Below are positions 33,001 through 41,884 of a stretch of 64,000 bases of DNA, one piece after another. The notes beneath the pieces are model-generated. The model was given only the letters and a program-made list of their open reading frames with translations, was not told the origin of the DNA and ran no database searches. The translations under genes were made by a program, and so were the position numbers. The stretch is taken from contig JALIGW010000016.1 in assembly GCA_023053685.1 (NCBI GenBank), positions 15,662,973 through 15,726,972 on the forward strand. Reading direction: 5' to 3'. Within the stretch, counting starts at the first letter, position 1. The number at the start of each line of letters is the position of its first letter. This DNA comes from Diadophis punctatus similis. Lineage: Eukaryota; Chordata; Lepidosauria; Squamata; Dipsadidae.

Positions 33001-33427
33001 CGTTTAGCGGGGCGCCCACCCGCCCCTCCGCGGGATTGTCTCCTGAACTGTCTCCCCCGCCCGGTTCTGTCCTGACTGGGACGAAACCTACCGGAATACT
33101 GACCTGGGGTGCGGGGAAAGCTGGAACCCTGGTCAGGTTGGCGAAAGGGCCGCCTGGGGTACGGGGTCCGCCGTGGAAGGCCCCTGCGGGAGAGGGAAGG
33201 CAATATCTTTCTCTTGTCTCGAGATTCAATGAGAAACGGGTCGAGGGAATCTCCGAAAAGGTGCTTGCCCTTGAGGGGCTTAGAGGCCAAGCGCCACTTG
33301 TGGCGCGTTTCCACCGGCCACTGCTTAAGCCATAGCATCCGTCGCGCCACGACGGCCGAAGCCATAGCCTTTGATGTGAACTTAGAGGCGTACAGGGTGG
33401 AATCAGCCAAGAACTGGCAGGTAGCAA
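30041..33427 (-). CDS. DIRS pol: reverse transcriptase, RNase H, tyrosine recombinase
   Basis: 1,128 open codons. Reverse transcriptase occupies about residues 230-420: SLDLTEAYLHV supplies the first Asp (290) and YLDD (354-357) the catalytic pair. RNase H spans about 518-640, with TTDAS (D523), ELHAA (E556), LTDN (D581) and ADWLSR (D632). Residues 660-750 hold an ADLFATPDN...LLYAFPPLPILP block common in DIRS polyproteins, but no DPPY methyltransferase motif is visible. The tyrosine recombinase spans about 780-1110: Arg in SARRISEL (936/937), HSTR (H1066, R1069) and the nucleophile Tyr in RHY (1102). The frame opens at TTG, the first ATG is not until residue 211, and the first 147 codons overlap gag in the +1 frame. 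Start 33427 is therefore the open-frame limit, not a proven start. Confidence 0.92.
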   Translation of the reverse strand: MLPASSWLIPPCTPLSSHQRLWLRPSWRDGCYGLSSGRWKRATSGAWPLSPSRASTFSEIPSTRFSLNLETRERYCLPSPAGAFHGGPRTPGGPFANLTRVPAFPAPQVSIPVGFVPVRTEPGGGDSSGDNPAEGRVGAPLNGANNRPPPSSEVPIGGRLKYFADQWEATTDDLWVLDTIKHGLSLEFLSPPPGAFIRCPTARSPAKRALMAEAVQHLLDIKAIQLVPSEQRFQGFYSILFVVPKASGGWRAILDLKRLNHFISYRKFRMHSLKTILACIRPGDFMASLDLTEAYLHVPIAHHHRCYLRFCYADRHFQYRALPFGLSSAPRVFTKVLSVLAGHLRSLPVRVQCYLDDILVHAPTRSLAQQHLQTVTQVLTDHGFSINLTKSQLSPSTTIVHLGSVIDSSTGRVFLSQERQDSLRELASQVQGAVSSPLLTLSSLLGKMVSCISIVPWARLHARELQWFLLPFQRQKRGSSLHKVRLPPQVRRSLTSRECKGLHSAALTKGTLFLPQAQITVTTDASLAGWGAHCEGATAQGLWSAQHAGCSINWLELHAAFLALKHFQHLLTGSHVRLLTDNITTKAHINRQGGTRSRTLMDEARKIGLWAERHLSSLVSEHISGVDNVQADWLSRSTVDQAEWRLDPAIFQSVVRRFGTPLADLFATPDNAQLSRFYTRYMTPGSEGTNALICRWPTGLLYAFPPLPILPLVLRKLIQESAELVLIAPFWPRQPWFAELVALSVMDHWMLPPVPHLLKSRDTPSPRPPVVQTDRLALERGSLTRQLYDPDVIFYIQASRRPSTDRIYSATWRAFCSWCSSQQISPLDVPLPLVLRFLKQGLDKGLSPNTLRRQLAALSSVLSCGHWDSLSHIPTVRRFLKGVTNCHPPVIHRYPSWDLSRVLQSLTQPPYEPLREACLRHLSLKVAFLLAITSARRISELGALSVREDLCIFHPDKVVLRLDPAFIPKVNSSFHRAQELILPSFCPSPFHPAERTWHTLDVRRALRVYISRTRPFRRTEALMVTFLPQTMGLKASPSTIGRWIRGAIAKAYDMASLQRPAGITAHSTRSAATSAAWSTQCSLEDLCRAATWASPTPFIRHYRIDKYALAHAAFGRRVLQRVIQHHNV

Positions 33428-34685
33428 AGATTTTATTCAGGTCCTGATGTGCTCTTAGGTTGGTTTCAGGGATGTATTCCTGAAGTTGCTTCAGCCACAG
33501 GAGGGCTACCCTTGCGAAGAATGAGGATGTGGACGTTGCCCGGATAGCCCAGGCCGCTGCCTGATGCGCGCGCACCAGCACCTGTTCTACTTTGCGTTCC
33601 TCAGGCTTGAGGTTCTCTTCCGATTCGCTAGGCAGATTGGTCTGAGCGTGGAGTGCTAATACGGGAGAATCCACCGTGGGTACCTCAAGCAAGTCGCTCA
33701 GATCCGAAGCCACGTTGAAAAACTGGCGTTCGAGGGAAGAGGGAGATGGTCCAGATGCTGGAGCTGCCCACTGATTCCTCACTGTGTCGAGAAATAAGGA
33801 AGGAGCCGGGACAGACTCCGGCTCGGGTGTTACAGAAGAGAAGATAGGCCCCAGAGGTGTAGTAAGAGATGGAGCCGGGGCGGCGGGCAAGGAGAGGCCG
33901 GCAGTAGCCCTGGCCTTGCTAAAGAGAGACTTGAAGAGAGACTGCGGAAATAAGGCCGCAGTAGGCGGCTTGCTTGGTGCCGGTTCCTCATCCTCGGAAA
34001 GATCACCTAATGGCTGCATTAGCAATTCAGGCAAATCATCAAGATTATCTTCCTCTGAGATATTTGAAAGTTGATCTGCAGCCAGAAAACCTGCACTGGT
34101 GCTAGGTTGAGGATCCAATTGGGGAGAGGAGGTTCCTGAGCCCACGGAGGGCAGGGTGGCAGCCAAGTTCTGTAGGTTGGCTGTGATGCTGCTCTGGACC
34201 GCCATTGCTATCCATTGTTGGATCAGGGTTGGATCAAATGGCAAAGCAGGTGGCTGTTGGGCTGGGTCCGAGACAGGGGGAGGCCTGGCTTCCTGACTAG
34301 AAGGGGAATGAGGTGGTGGTTGGGCCTGCTCTACCCCAGGGCCTGGGTCAGGTTGAGGGCCTTGGATTATTTCCTGCCCAGTCATGGCAGCCACGCCCAA
34401 TCCCCCTGGTCCCCACAAGTTCGGAGATATCTGGGGAAGAGTTGAGGCCTCAAGAGAGGGAGCAACCACTTGCTGGCTGGTGGGGGCCTGGGGGGCAGAT
34501 CTAGTCTGGGCAGCTTTATTGTGAATCTTCTGTAGGGCCCGATCCCTACGCTGCTCCGCCCTCGTGGTCTCTGCCCTGATCGGTTGAGAAGATGAGGCAG
34601 CAGCCTCATCATCATTAGGCCTGTTTGTTTTCTGTTTCCTTTTTCCCCCTGGTTTGGAGGAATTAGAGGGCATGCCTTTCGCCAT
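32988..34685 (-). CDS. DIRS gag-like ORF
   Basis: 565 codons from an ATG at 34685. The N-terminus is Lys/Arg/Gln-rich (KPGGKRKQKTNRPNDDEAAA), the middle is Pro/Ala/Ser-rich with an acidic stretch near residue 210-235, and the C-terminus is Arg/Gly-rich (RGRQFRRQSRGGAGGRPAKR). That end could bind nucleic acid. No CCHC zinc knuckle is seen. Function is inferred from position as the first ORF of a DIRS element. Its 3' part overlaps the pol frame by 440 bp. Confidence 0.85.
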   Translation of the reverse strand: MAKGMPSNSSKPGGKRKQKTNRPNDDEAAASSSQPIRAETTRAEQRRDRALQKIHNKAAQTRSAPQAPTSQQVVAPSLEASTLPQISPNLWGPGGLGVAAMTGQEIIQGPQPDPGPGVEQAQPPPHSPSSQEARPPPVSDPAQQPPALPFDPTLIQQWIAMAVQSSITANLQNLAATLPSVGSGTSSPQLDPQPSTSAGFLAADQLSNISEEDNLDDLPELLMQPLGDLSEDEEPAPSKPPTAALFPQSLFKSLFSKARATAGLSLPAAPAPSLTTPLGPIFSSVTPEPESVPAPSLFLDTVRNQWAAPASGPSPSSLERQFFNVASDLSDLLEVPTVDSPVLALHAQTNLPSESEENLKPEERKVEQVLVRAHQAAAWAIRATSTSSFFARVALLWLKQLQEYIPETNLRAHQDLNKIFATCQFLADSTLYASKFTSKAMASAVVARRMLWLKQWPVETRHKWRLASKPLKGKHLFGDSLDPFLIESRDKRKILPSLSRRGLPRRTPYPRRPFRQPDQGSSFPRTPGQYSGRFRPSQDRTGRGRQFRRQSRGGAGGRPAKRGKQ

Positions 34686-34779
34686 TCTTTAATGAGGGCA
34701 ACTGGAATCAGGAATCAGTTGTGGCTAGAATGCCTGGTGCGTTTCTGCTCCCCCCCCGCATCCCCCCCCCACGGGCTAG

Positions 34780-35260
34780 GTGCGTCTGATGACCTGCCCG
34801 GCTAACGGTCGCTGCGGCTTCGCGATCCACGATCCTCCCTGCGAAGTCCTGGTGCGATCCGCTCTTCTCAGGCCCGAGCCGCTACTAGTTGGCGCCAAAT
34901 TTAAATTCAGGAGCCTTCCGCGAGCGAGGCTCCGGCAGCAGGCTCCGAGGCGACAATCGGCTGGCCGAGGCAAGAAAGGCGCGCTGGCGGTTTCGCTTTC
35001 CCTTTTGCGGAAAGCAACCGCGGCGGCAGCGGCAAGCTCGCCCGATAGGGCTTGTCCACGTGGAGATGAGCGAGGGCGCGGCAACGGGAGTCCCTTCGCG
35101 ACCAGAGCCGGAACAGAGTCAAACGGCTTTTTTCTCTGGTCGCGGCCGCGAGGCGAGCAATCGGAGGGGGGGGTGCAGTGGGCTAGGCCGGAGCCCAAAG
35201 CCCTCGTGGCAGCTCAGGAGGAAGACTCCAGGTGCTGCCACGCTCCCTCGCTCACCAAAT
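34780..35260 (-). promoter_or_regulatory. CpG-rich DIRS leader / promoter region
   Basis: Between the right terminal repeat and gag lies GC-rich sequence with many CpGs, much denser than the surroundings. It is a plausible internal promoter and untranslated leader for the element. Long open frames in both strands here follow from composition. Confidence 0.5.
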
Positions 35261-35370
35261 TATGCAAGATCTTCCAAGGAGGGTAGCAATGAAAAAAGGA
35301 AAGAAAGGAAAGGTCAAAGAAATAAAAGTTTTAGAATACAACCTGACTCTACAATGGACCAGCAGTTGGG

Positions 35371-35527
35371 ATGGGTTTTCGCCACGTCCTGTTCTGCTGA
35401 GGACGAGTCAGAAACGGGACCCCAAGGGGCGGATCCAGGCAATTAAGAAAAAAATAGTGACTCGTCCTCAACTGCTGGTAGGCGGAGACAACCCATCCTG
35501 ACTGCTGGCTCCTCAGAGGATGGAGAA
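35371..35527. repeat. DIRS right terminal inverted repeat
   Basis: Reverse complement of the left repeat from about 35375 to 35513, then a 14-nt right-specific end (CAGAGGATGGAGAA). The AGAA at the edge is shared with the left boundary. Confidence 0.9.
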
Positions 35528-35692
35528 CTTCATCTTTCTATGTCTCTATTCAATGCCATTGATCTTATTCACACTCAGAAGCTATGGAACAGGATCAGAG
35601 ACTGGAGCTGCAAAGAAAGATTATAGATACTGTAGGATTGGGATCTGTTTCAGCCTTTACTCCTAATGTAAGCTCTTAATCACATCCTAGAC

Positions 35693-36093
35693 CCATGATG
35701 GCAAAACTATGGCACGCGTGCCACAGGTGGCATGCAGCGCCCTCTCTGTGAGCACGCAAGCCGTCACCCCAGTTCAGCTCCACCACGCATGCGCGTGTGC
35801 CTCCTGCCAGCCAGCTGGTCATTGGGTCTCTGCCATGCATGTGCAGCGGGTGCGCACATGCGCGGGGGGCAGGGGCATGCGGGGGGCACACATTCTCAGG
35901 GGGTGGGACATGTGAGGGGGGCGTGTGCATGCACTGGGGTGGGGCGCTGCAAAGGGAGCACTGCTGGGGCATGTGTGCGGGGGGATGCACGGGGGTGGGG
36001 AGCAAGTGTGTGGGCCGCACATGCATTGCATTTTGGGGGTTTGGGCGCACACGCGCTTTGGGCACTTGGTCTGGAAAAGGTTAGCCATCACTG
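35693..36093. mobile_element. hAT-type MITE with perfect 8-bp duplication
   Basis: CCATGATGGCAAAACTATGG start and GGTTAGCCATCACTG end. Flanks 35685-35692 and 36094-36101 are both TCCTAGAC. CpG- and G-rich interior without coding capacity. Confidence 0.9.
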
Positions 36094-36101
36094 TCCTAGA
36101 C

Positions 36102-36496
36102 TCAAGGCTCTCCATCCAAAGGCATCTCCCATTCTTCCATTAAGGAGGTACCCCACGGCAGATATAAAATTATTTAATGTTACTCTATGATCTAAAATGT
36201 ACTCTGCATATCCATTCTACCTATCCCCATGAGTCTCTCAGAGAGTTGGTTTATATGGATGTACAATACTGAAGAATTCGTACTTCTTCCTCCATCTAAC
36301 ACCAGGCGGTGTTAGATGGAGGAAGTGGTCATTTTGTGGTCATCTGAGATTCCAGAACACTCCTGGAAGCAATTTTTTTACATTGGAAATTTTTCAAAGA
36401 ATTCCAAGATTATTTGGAAGTTCAATGGGCTCTTGAAGATGATTTATTAAAATATAAGACATTTCTCAACCAACATATAGAACTGATAAAACTCTA
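36102..36496. other. no gene recognised
   Basis: Apparently unique; CTTCCTCCATCTAACACC and its inverse (about 36288-36326) form a short hairpin. Confidence 0.5.
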
Positions 36497-36740
36497 GAGC
36501 CATGGTGGCACAGTGGTTACAATGCAATATTGCAGGCTAACTCTGCTGACATTGTCAGGAGTTTGATTCTTTCAATCCTGACCAGCTCAAGATTGACTCA
36601 GCCTTCCATCCTTCCGAGGTCAGTAAAATGGGGACCCAGATTGTTGAGGGCAATACGCTGACTCTGTAAACTGCTTAGAGAGGGCTGTAAAGCACTATGA
36701 AGCTTATATAAGTCTATATAAGTCTAAGTGCTATTTCTAT
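36497..36740 (+). mobile_element. tRNA-derived squamate SINE
   Basis: GAGCCATGGTGGCACAGTGG start, family body, and a tail with the unit TATATAAGTC duplicated. Confidence 0.85.
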
Positions 36741-36755
36741 CTTCATCTTCCCCAG

Positions 36756-36842
36756 GATCTCACCTACCTGTTTAATAAAATATTGGAACAGAACATCATT
36801 ATAGACTTGAAATTTGTTCTCCAAATCTAATAATTAACAGAA
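36756..36842. repeat. 87-bp direct duplication, copy 1
   Basis: GATCTCACCTACCTGTTTAA through AATTAACAGAA. It matches 37235-37321 with about four substitutions and no length change. Confidence 0.92.
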
Positions 36843-37234
36843 GGGGGACTGGTCTTACCTGATGCGCTCCTTCTCGTTGAGTGGAGATAGCATCCAGGAA
36901 AGGGTTGACCTCATCTGATTGGACTGAGTCTGTCAGAGCTGTGAGGACACACCTCTGTTGCTAACAGTCCCCAGCTTTTTGGCGAAGACAGACTTGACAT
37001 GTCTTGATCTAAGTTCCTCCCTTTACGGACCCAGGACCAGACGGTCATCAGGGTGGGGCTGGATCAGTAGTGGCTTCTAAAACCCTTTACTACCGGTTCG
37101 CGTGCAGAAGCGTTCTGGGTGGGAGGGCGGAGCCACCCGCTGCCAGCCCTACTGGTTCTTAGAACCAGGCCAAACTGGGAGCAACTCACCGCTGGGCTGG
37201 ATGCTATCTCCACCCAATGAGTAGGAGCGTATCA
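36843..37234. mobile_element. decayed DIRS-like terminal element
   Basis: The left end CTTACCTGATGCGCTCCTTC, then GAGATAGCATCCAG, recurs inverted at the right (GGATGCTATCTCCACCC, GAGCGTATCAG). The end resembles that of the full DIRS (CTTACCTGATACGCTCTTTC). About 254 bp remain after removing a nested MITE and its duplicated target; no coding region is left. Confidence 0.7.
37065..37194. mobile_element. hAT-type MITE with perfect 8-bp duplication
   Basis: Starts CAGTAGTGGCTTCTAAAACC and ends CAACTCACCGCTG. GGCTGGAT flanks both sides. Same family as the copy at 48.36 kb. It inserted into the DIRS-like relic. Confidence 0.9.
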
Positions 37235-37321
37235 GATCTCACCTACCTGTTTAATAAAATATTGGAACAGAACATCATTATGCACTTGAAATTTATTCTC
37301 CAAATCTAACAATTAACAGAA
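37235..37321. repeat. 87-bp direct duplication, copy 2
   Basis: Second copy of 36756-36842, lying directly after the DIRS-like relic. Confidence 0.92.
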
Positions 37322-37506
37322 ATGCAAGTATCCCGATCCCAAAATCCTCTCTTCCCTTGTGTCACCCAACAAGACAAAGCAGACAAATAATATGAGTTCT
37401 ATTCTTTAAATGGGAACTGTTGCTTTTTTATTTTTATCATATGGTTTGCTTTGATGACATTTTGATGATGCTGGGTGAACAGCTGAATTGAAGTTCATGA
37501 AATAAA

Positions 37507-37546
37507 ACACACACACACACATAAATGTATGAAGCTGTTTCAAAAT

Positions 37547-37594
<48 letters not shown>
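37507..37594. repeat. (CA)n microsatellites
   Basis: A short (AC)n at 37507-37520 and a longer one at 37550-37594. Confidence 0.95.
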
Positions 37595-37596
<2 letters not shown>

Positions 37597-38375
37597 AGAC
37601 AGCCTCTTTGAAGCACAGGAGATCAGCAAATCCAGTCTCTAAATCTGCATTTGGTTTTCCAAAATGCACACTTTGTTGTGCAAACTGGGTTCACCCCTCG
37701 GGGCCCACAATCCCACTGCATCTTTTCATGTAGTGGAAAAGCCGTAACAGTCTGCATTATTATCAAAAGTCACATTGGTTAAGTACACCTTCTCTGCTCA
37801 CAACCTAAGATTTAATTAACGTTATCATCGGTGCCCATTTAATCTTTCCTTTCTTGCTGTGTGAGTATCAAAACAAAAAGTTAAGTCCAGACGATGGGAA
37901 GAGACACCTTTTTACATTGCTGGTTTACAATGGAGAAAAAGAATTTCCTACATTTTAAAAAAAATGCTTGTTTCTTATCGCATTCTTTTACCACTGTAAG
38001 AGATGGGGGAGGACAGCATACAATTTGACCCATCAGCAATAAAATAAAAATAGAAAACATTCAGCAAATTCATTGACAGAACAGCTGAGTTTACACCAGA
38101 CTCCAATCTATCTTCTTGGATTAATGGGAGATCACATTTCCATAAGAATAAAGTCAATTTAAAATACTCATCTAGAGGAAGACGCCATTAATGGATGAAA
38201 GCTACAGAAGGCACACAGGGGTTAAATTAATGAATATTAACCATCTATGTTTAAATTATTTTCAGGGCAATGATACTAAACCAGGGAGGGAGGAAAAAAC
38301 CTGAACAAATTAAAAGGCTACGTGGCGTAAGTCTGCTGGCTTTGATAACAGATCCATATTATTTTAAAAATAACA
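37595..38375. other. no gene recognised
   Basis: Apparently unique AT-rich sequence. Confidence 0.5.
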
Positions 38376-38975
38376 ATGACTTATGACCACAACTGAGCCT
38401 AAAATTTATGTCGAAAAGCAAGACAGTTGTTAAGTTCATTTTGTCCCATTTTAGAACCATTAACAGTTTAATCACTGTAGTTGTTAAGTTAGTGACATGG
38501 TTCTTAAGTAAATCTGATTTTCCCACTGACTTTGTTTGTCAGAAGGTTGCAAAAGGTGATCACATGACCCCGGGACACTGCAACCGTCATAAATTTGAAC
38601 CCGTTGCCAAGCATCTGAATTTTGATCACGTGATAGCAATAGCAATAGCACTTAGACTTATATACCGCTTCATAGTGCTTTACAGCCCTCTCTAAGCGGT
38701 TTACAGAGTTCAGCATATTGCCCCCAACAATCTGGGTCCTCATTTTACCCACCTGGGAAGGATGGAAGGCTGAGTCAACCTTGAGCCTGGTGAGATTTGA
38801 ACTGCTGAACTGCTGAACTAGCAATCAGCTGAAGGTCGCAGTGCTGCTTTTAACCACTGCGCCACCTCGGCTCCTGATCATGCGGATGCTGCAAAAAATC
38901 ACTTTTTTCAGTGCCATTGTAACTTCGAATGGTCACTAAATCAACCATTCTAAGTTGAGGAGTACCTGTATTTAG
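38376..38975. mobile_element. Tigger-like MITE split by a SINE
   Basis: 38376-38632 and 38875-38975 are the two parts: GACTTATGACCACAACTGAG at left, TTCTAAGTTGAGGAGTACCTG at right. The split is at TGATCACGTG, within the family's usual GATCACGTGA phrase. Confidence 0.8.
38633..38874 (-). mobile_element. tRNA-derived squamate SINE nested in MITE
   Basis: Full-length-looking minus-strand copy. TGATCACGTG before and TGATCATGCG after could be a slightly diverged target duplication. Confidence 0.85.
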
Positions 38976-39375
38976 TCTTTTGCACGGAATAGCCCTGCAT
39001 TCTAAACCTTCAATCTCCGAACAGCCCTTTAGTTTTGCGGCCTATATCAACAAACACAGTTAGACCATCACATAAGTAGCCCATACAACCATGATTGAGC
39101 TGCAAAATTACAGTCGTAAGTCACGATGACTGTAAACATGATTATCGCATGACCAAACTCGATTTTACAATCTTTTTTGCAGTGGTCATTTCAGTGAATG
39201 TGTGGCGGTCGTAAAGTGAGCACATTGGTCCTAAAGCAAATGAAGCAATTGTTAAGCAAGTAATACAGTCATTAAGCAACCTAGCAGTCATTAAACAACC
39301 CAATTGTTCTCTATGGGGACAATTTTTGCTAGAAACTGGAAGAATTGGTTTCCACCAAAAAAAAGGTCATAATTT
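38976..39375. other. diverged MITE-like phrases, no gene
   Basis: CAGTCGTAAGTCACGATGAC and TTAAGCAACCTAGCAGTC suggest an old Tigger-like derivative. Confidence 0.4.
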
Positions 39376-39540
39376 TGAATCTCACAAGACTCAAGGTTGA
39401 CTCAGCCTTCCATCCTTCCAAGGTGGGTAAAATGAGGACCCAGATTGTTAGGGGCCAATAGGCTGACTCTTTAAACCACTTAACAGAGGGCTGTAAACCA
39501 CTGTGAAGCGGTATATAAGTCTAAGTGCTATTGCTATAAA
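39376..39540 (+). mobile_element. SINE 3' part
   Basis: Body and tail of the tRNA-SINE family, from GAATCTCACAAGACTCAAGG to TAAGTGCTATTGCTATA; tRNA-like head missing. Confidence 0.75.
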
Positions 39541-40046
39541 TCAGTCAGGTGACTGTGGGGTGCTGCAAACAGCCATAAATATGGTCAGCCACTGAATGTC
39601 CAAAATTCAGTCATGTGACCAATGGGCGGGGGACAGACAATGAACTTTGACACTGGGTCTTAAGTTCTTTTTTCCCCCGGGGTCCATCAGGGCTTCGGTC
39701 ACTAAACGACCGGATTATAAATTCAGGCTTGTGTGTATTTCCCAACTGGAGTGGCTCAACGTGCCAGACTGAACAACTAAAAAGAGCCATTTCAGTGATC
39801 TTCATTAATATTCTGTTTTTCTTTCAGAAAATCAAGGTACTTTACATATTATTTTGGTAAAAACATTAGGCCGAGATGAAGACAAGCTTTGAACATGGCA
39901 ATATGGTGTGCTGGTTTCAATATGCTTCAGTGAATTTTTCACAGTCCATGCATAATTCTCTGGTACAATACAGTCAGCTATAAAGCTACAAGTAACGTTT
40001 CACAATATTACGTCAAAAGGAATGTAATAGGTTATGTCTCATAGGG
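39541..40046. other. no gene recognised
   Basis: Apparently unique or too decayed to name. Confidence 0.45.
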
Positions 40047-40399
40047 CAGGGGTGTCAAACTGGATTTTTTGGAGGGCCGGATCAGCATTGTACTTCTCCT
40101 CTGTGGGCCGGCTTGGGGGCGGGGATACGGGATGGACACCTCCTTCGGAACCCTGCCGGTCAAAATGGGGCATGGGGGAGCCACATGCGCCCCCTGCGCA
40201 CCCCATTTTGGCCGGCAGAGTGTTGCAGGAGGCCGTCCAGGCCGAAAATGGGACGCGGGGGACCCCCACGACACACACATTTTGGCTGCCAGAGGCACCG
40301 CAAGCCGGTCCTTTGCTATTTCCAGACAGGCCCCGCGGGCCAGATATAAGCACCCCGCGGACCGCATCTGGCCTGCGGGCATTGTCTTTGACACCCTTG
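40047..40399. mobile_element. hAT-type MITE
   Basis: Starts CAGGGGTGTCAAACTGG and ends TCTTTGACACCCTTG. Flanks TCATAGGG and CCATAGGA match at six of eight positions. GC-rich interior produces spurious open frames. Confidence 0.8.
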
Positions 40400-40489
40400 C
40401 CATAGGATATGTATAGGTCATACATACAGGTTACGAATGAACCCAGCCAAAATAACTAACCCATATTTCAAAGGAGGTTTGAGGATAAC

Positions 40490-40562
40490 TGTACGCCGCC
40501 CTGAGTCCCTCGGGAGTAGGGCGGCATATAAGAACCAAGAAATAAATAAATAATATAATATA
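40490..40562 (+). mobile_element. LINE/SINE 3' tail (GCCGCCCTGAGTCC type)
   Basis: GTACGCCGCCCTGAGTCCC then GTAGGGCGGCATATAAGAAC and an AAATA/ATAAT tail. Confidence 0.65.
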
Positions 40563-41133
40563 ATATCTAAGCTTTTCTAACTTTAGAATAAGGATAGGCA
40601 ATCTTTGGTGACAAACGGTCATTTGGAGGATGACGACGAAAACCTAAAATTGAGTGGGATATACTTATAATGGTCCGTGATCATAATAAAAAAAATCAGT
40701 TTGAATTGATTTGATTTGAATGGATTGAGTTTCACACTCTTATGTAGAATTAAGTATAGAATTCTTTTTTAAAAAAAATCGCAAATCTTCCTCTTTTGTA
40801 AATGATAAAATAGTGTTCTTCTATTTCCAACTTCAAAATGGCAGAAACTATTAATGATTGTTAGCCAATTAAAGTCAATGGTTGTTAGCCAATAGAGTTG
40901 TCCGTCAATTAAAGCCAATGGTTGTTAGCCAATGGTTGTTAGCCATTTAAAGGTATATATGGAAGGCAGTTTGTGGTTAGTGTTTAAGACACCAGGATAG
41001 AAACTGGGCAACCATGGGGTTCCAGTTCCGTGTTAGTCATGAACGCTGGCTATGTGACTTTCCCACCTCACGGGGTTGTTGTTGTGAGAAAAATAGGTGG
41101 AAGGAGTATTAGGTAGGTTCACAGCCTTGAGCT
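40563..41133. other. mostly unique, local tandem phrase
   Basis: AATGGTTGTTAGCCAAT recurs three to four times at 40855-40950, an imperfect short tandem repeat. Nothing coding. Confidence 0.55.
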
Positions 41134-41484
41134 CAGAGGTGGTATTCAGCCGGTTTGGACCAGTTCAGAAAAACCGGTAGGGGTGACCTGCAGATGGGCC
41201 CGCCCACCTGCCCTGGCGCTATGCCATCCTATTAAGGCATTTTGAAGCCGCATCTTCATCTTAAATCTTTGCGCGCACAGGCATGCGCAGTGCCGAAATT
41301 TTTTTAAAAAAAATTGCAAAAAAAAAGCCGAAAACAAGATGGCAACGCATGCGCAGTGCCGGAAGTTCGGCTTCTGTGCATGCTCAGAAATTCCCATGGT
41401 ACAGTTTTTTTTTTGGCATGTGTGCAAGCCACGCATGCTCACATTTGCGAACCGGTAGGGAAAGTAAGTGAATTACCACCTCTG
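41134..41484. mobile_element. hAT-type MITE
   Basis: Starts CAGAGGTGGTATTCAGCC and ends AATTACCACCTCTG. Flanks CTTGAGCT and CTCAAGCT agree at six of eight bases. Confidence 0.8.
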
Positions 41485-41539
41485 CTCAAGCTGTTTACAA
41501 CAAATTTAAAAGGAGGGACATCCCTGATGTACAATGGAG

Positions 41540-41884
41540 ATCAAAATTTGTGCTGTTAAGCAAGGCGGTTGCTTAATGAATTGTGCCACATTTTACGACC
41601 TTTCTGCCAGAGTTTTTAAGCGAATCATGCAGCGGTTAAGCCAGTCTGGATTTCCACATTGATTCTGCTTCTCAGAAGCCGGATGGGAGGGATATATAAC
41701 TGGTGATCACATGACCCCAGGATGCTGCAACTGTCATAAACACCTGCCAGTTGCCAAGTGCCTGCATTTTGATCATGTGACCTTGGGGTTGTTGCAATGG
41801 TTGTACCTCTGAAAAACGATCATCCTAAGTCACTTTTTCCAGTGCTGTTTTAACTTCCAACTAAACATATGGTTGTGAGTCGGG
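41540..41884. mobile_element. Tigger-like MITE
   Basis: Phrases GCTGTTAAGCAAGGCGGTTG, GGTGATCACATGACCCCAGG and end GTGAGTCGGGGACTAAGGTA. A 25-bp unit at its right edge is tandemly duplicated (41880-41930). Confidence 0.7.

Larger units (their letters stand above)
29507..35527 (-). mobile_element. complete DIRS1-type tyrosine-recombinase retrotransposon
   Basis: A roughly 6.0-kb element transcribed on the minus strand, the same direction as the FAT3-like gene. It carries inverted terminal repeats, an internal complementary region (29913-30002), a gag-like ORF, and one ORF with reverse transcriptase, RNase H and tyrosine recombinase. DIRS elements replicate through a circular DNA intermediate that the recombinase inserts, usually without target-site duplication. 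None is seen here. Both long ORFs are free of stops, suggesting a recent insertion. It is not a retrovirus or an LTR retrotransposon: there is no integrase or protease motif and no direct LTR. Confidence 0.93.

Noticed and set aside
34776..35446. Open frames of 140-185 codons on both strands
   Set aside because: They come from the CpG-rich DIRS leader, where stops are rare; no coding signature.
35693..36093. CpG-island promoter at 35.7-36.1 kb
   Set aside because: The GC-rich block is bounded by hAT ends and an exact 8-bp duplication, so it is a MITE.
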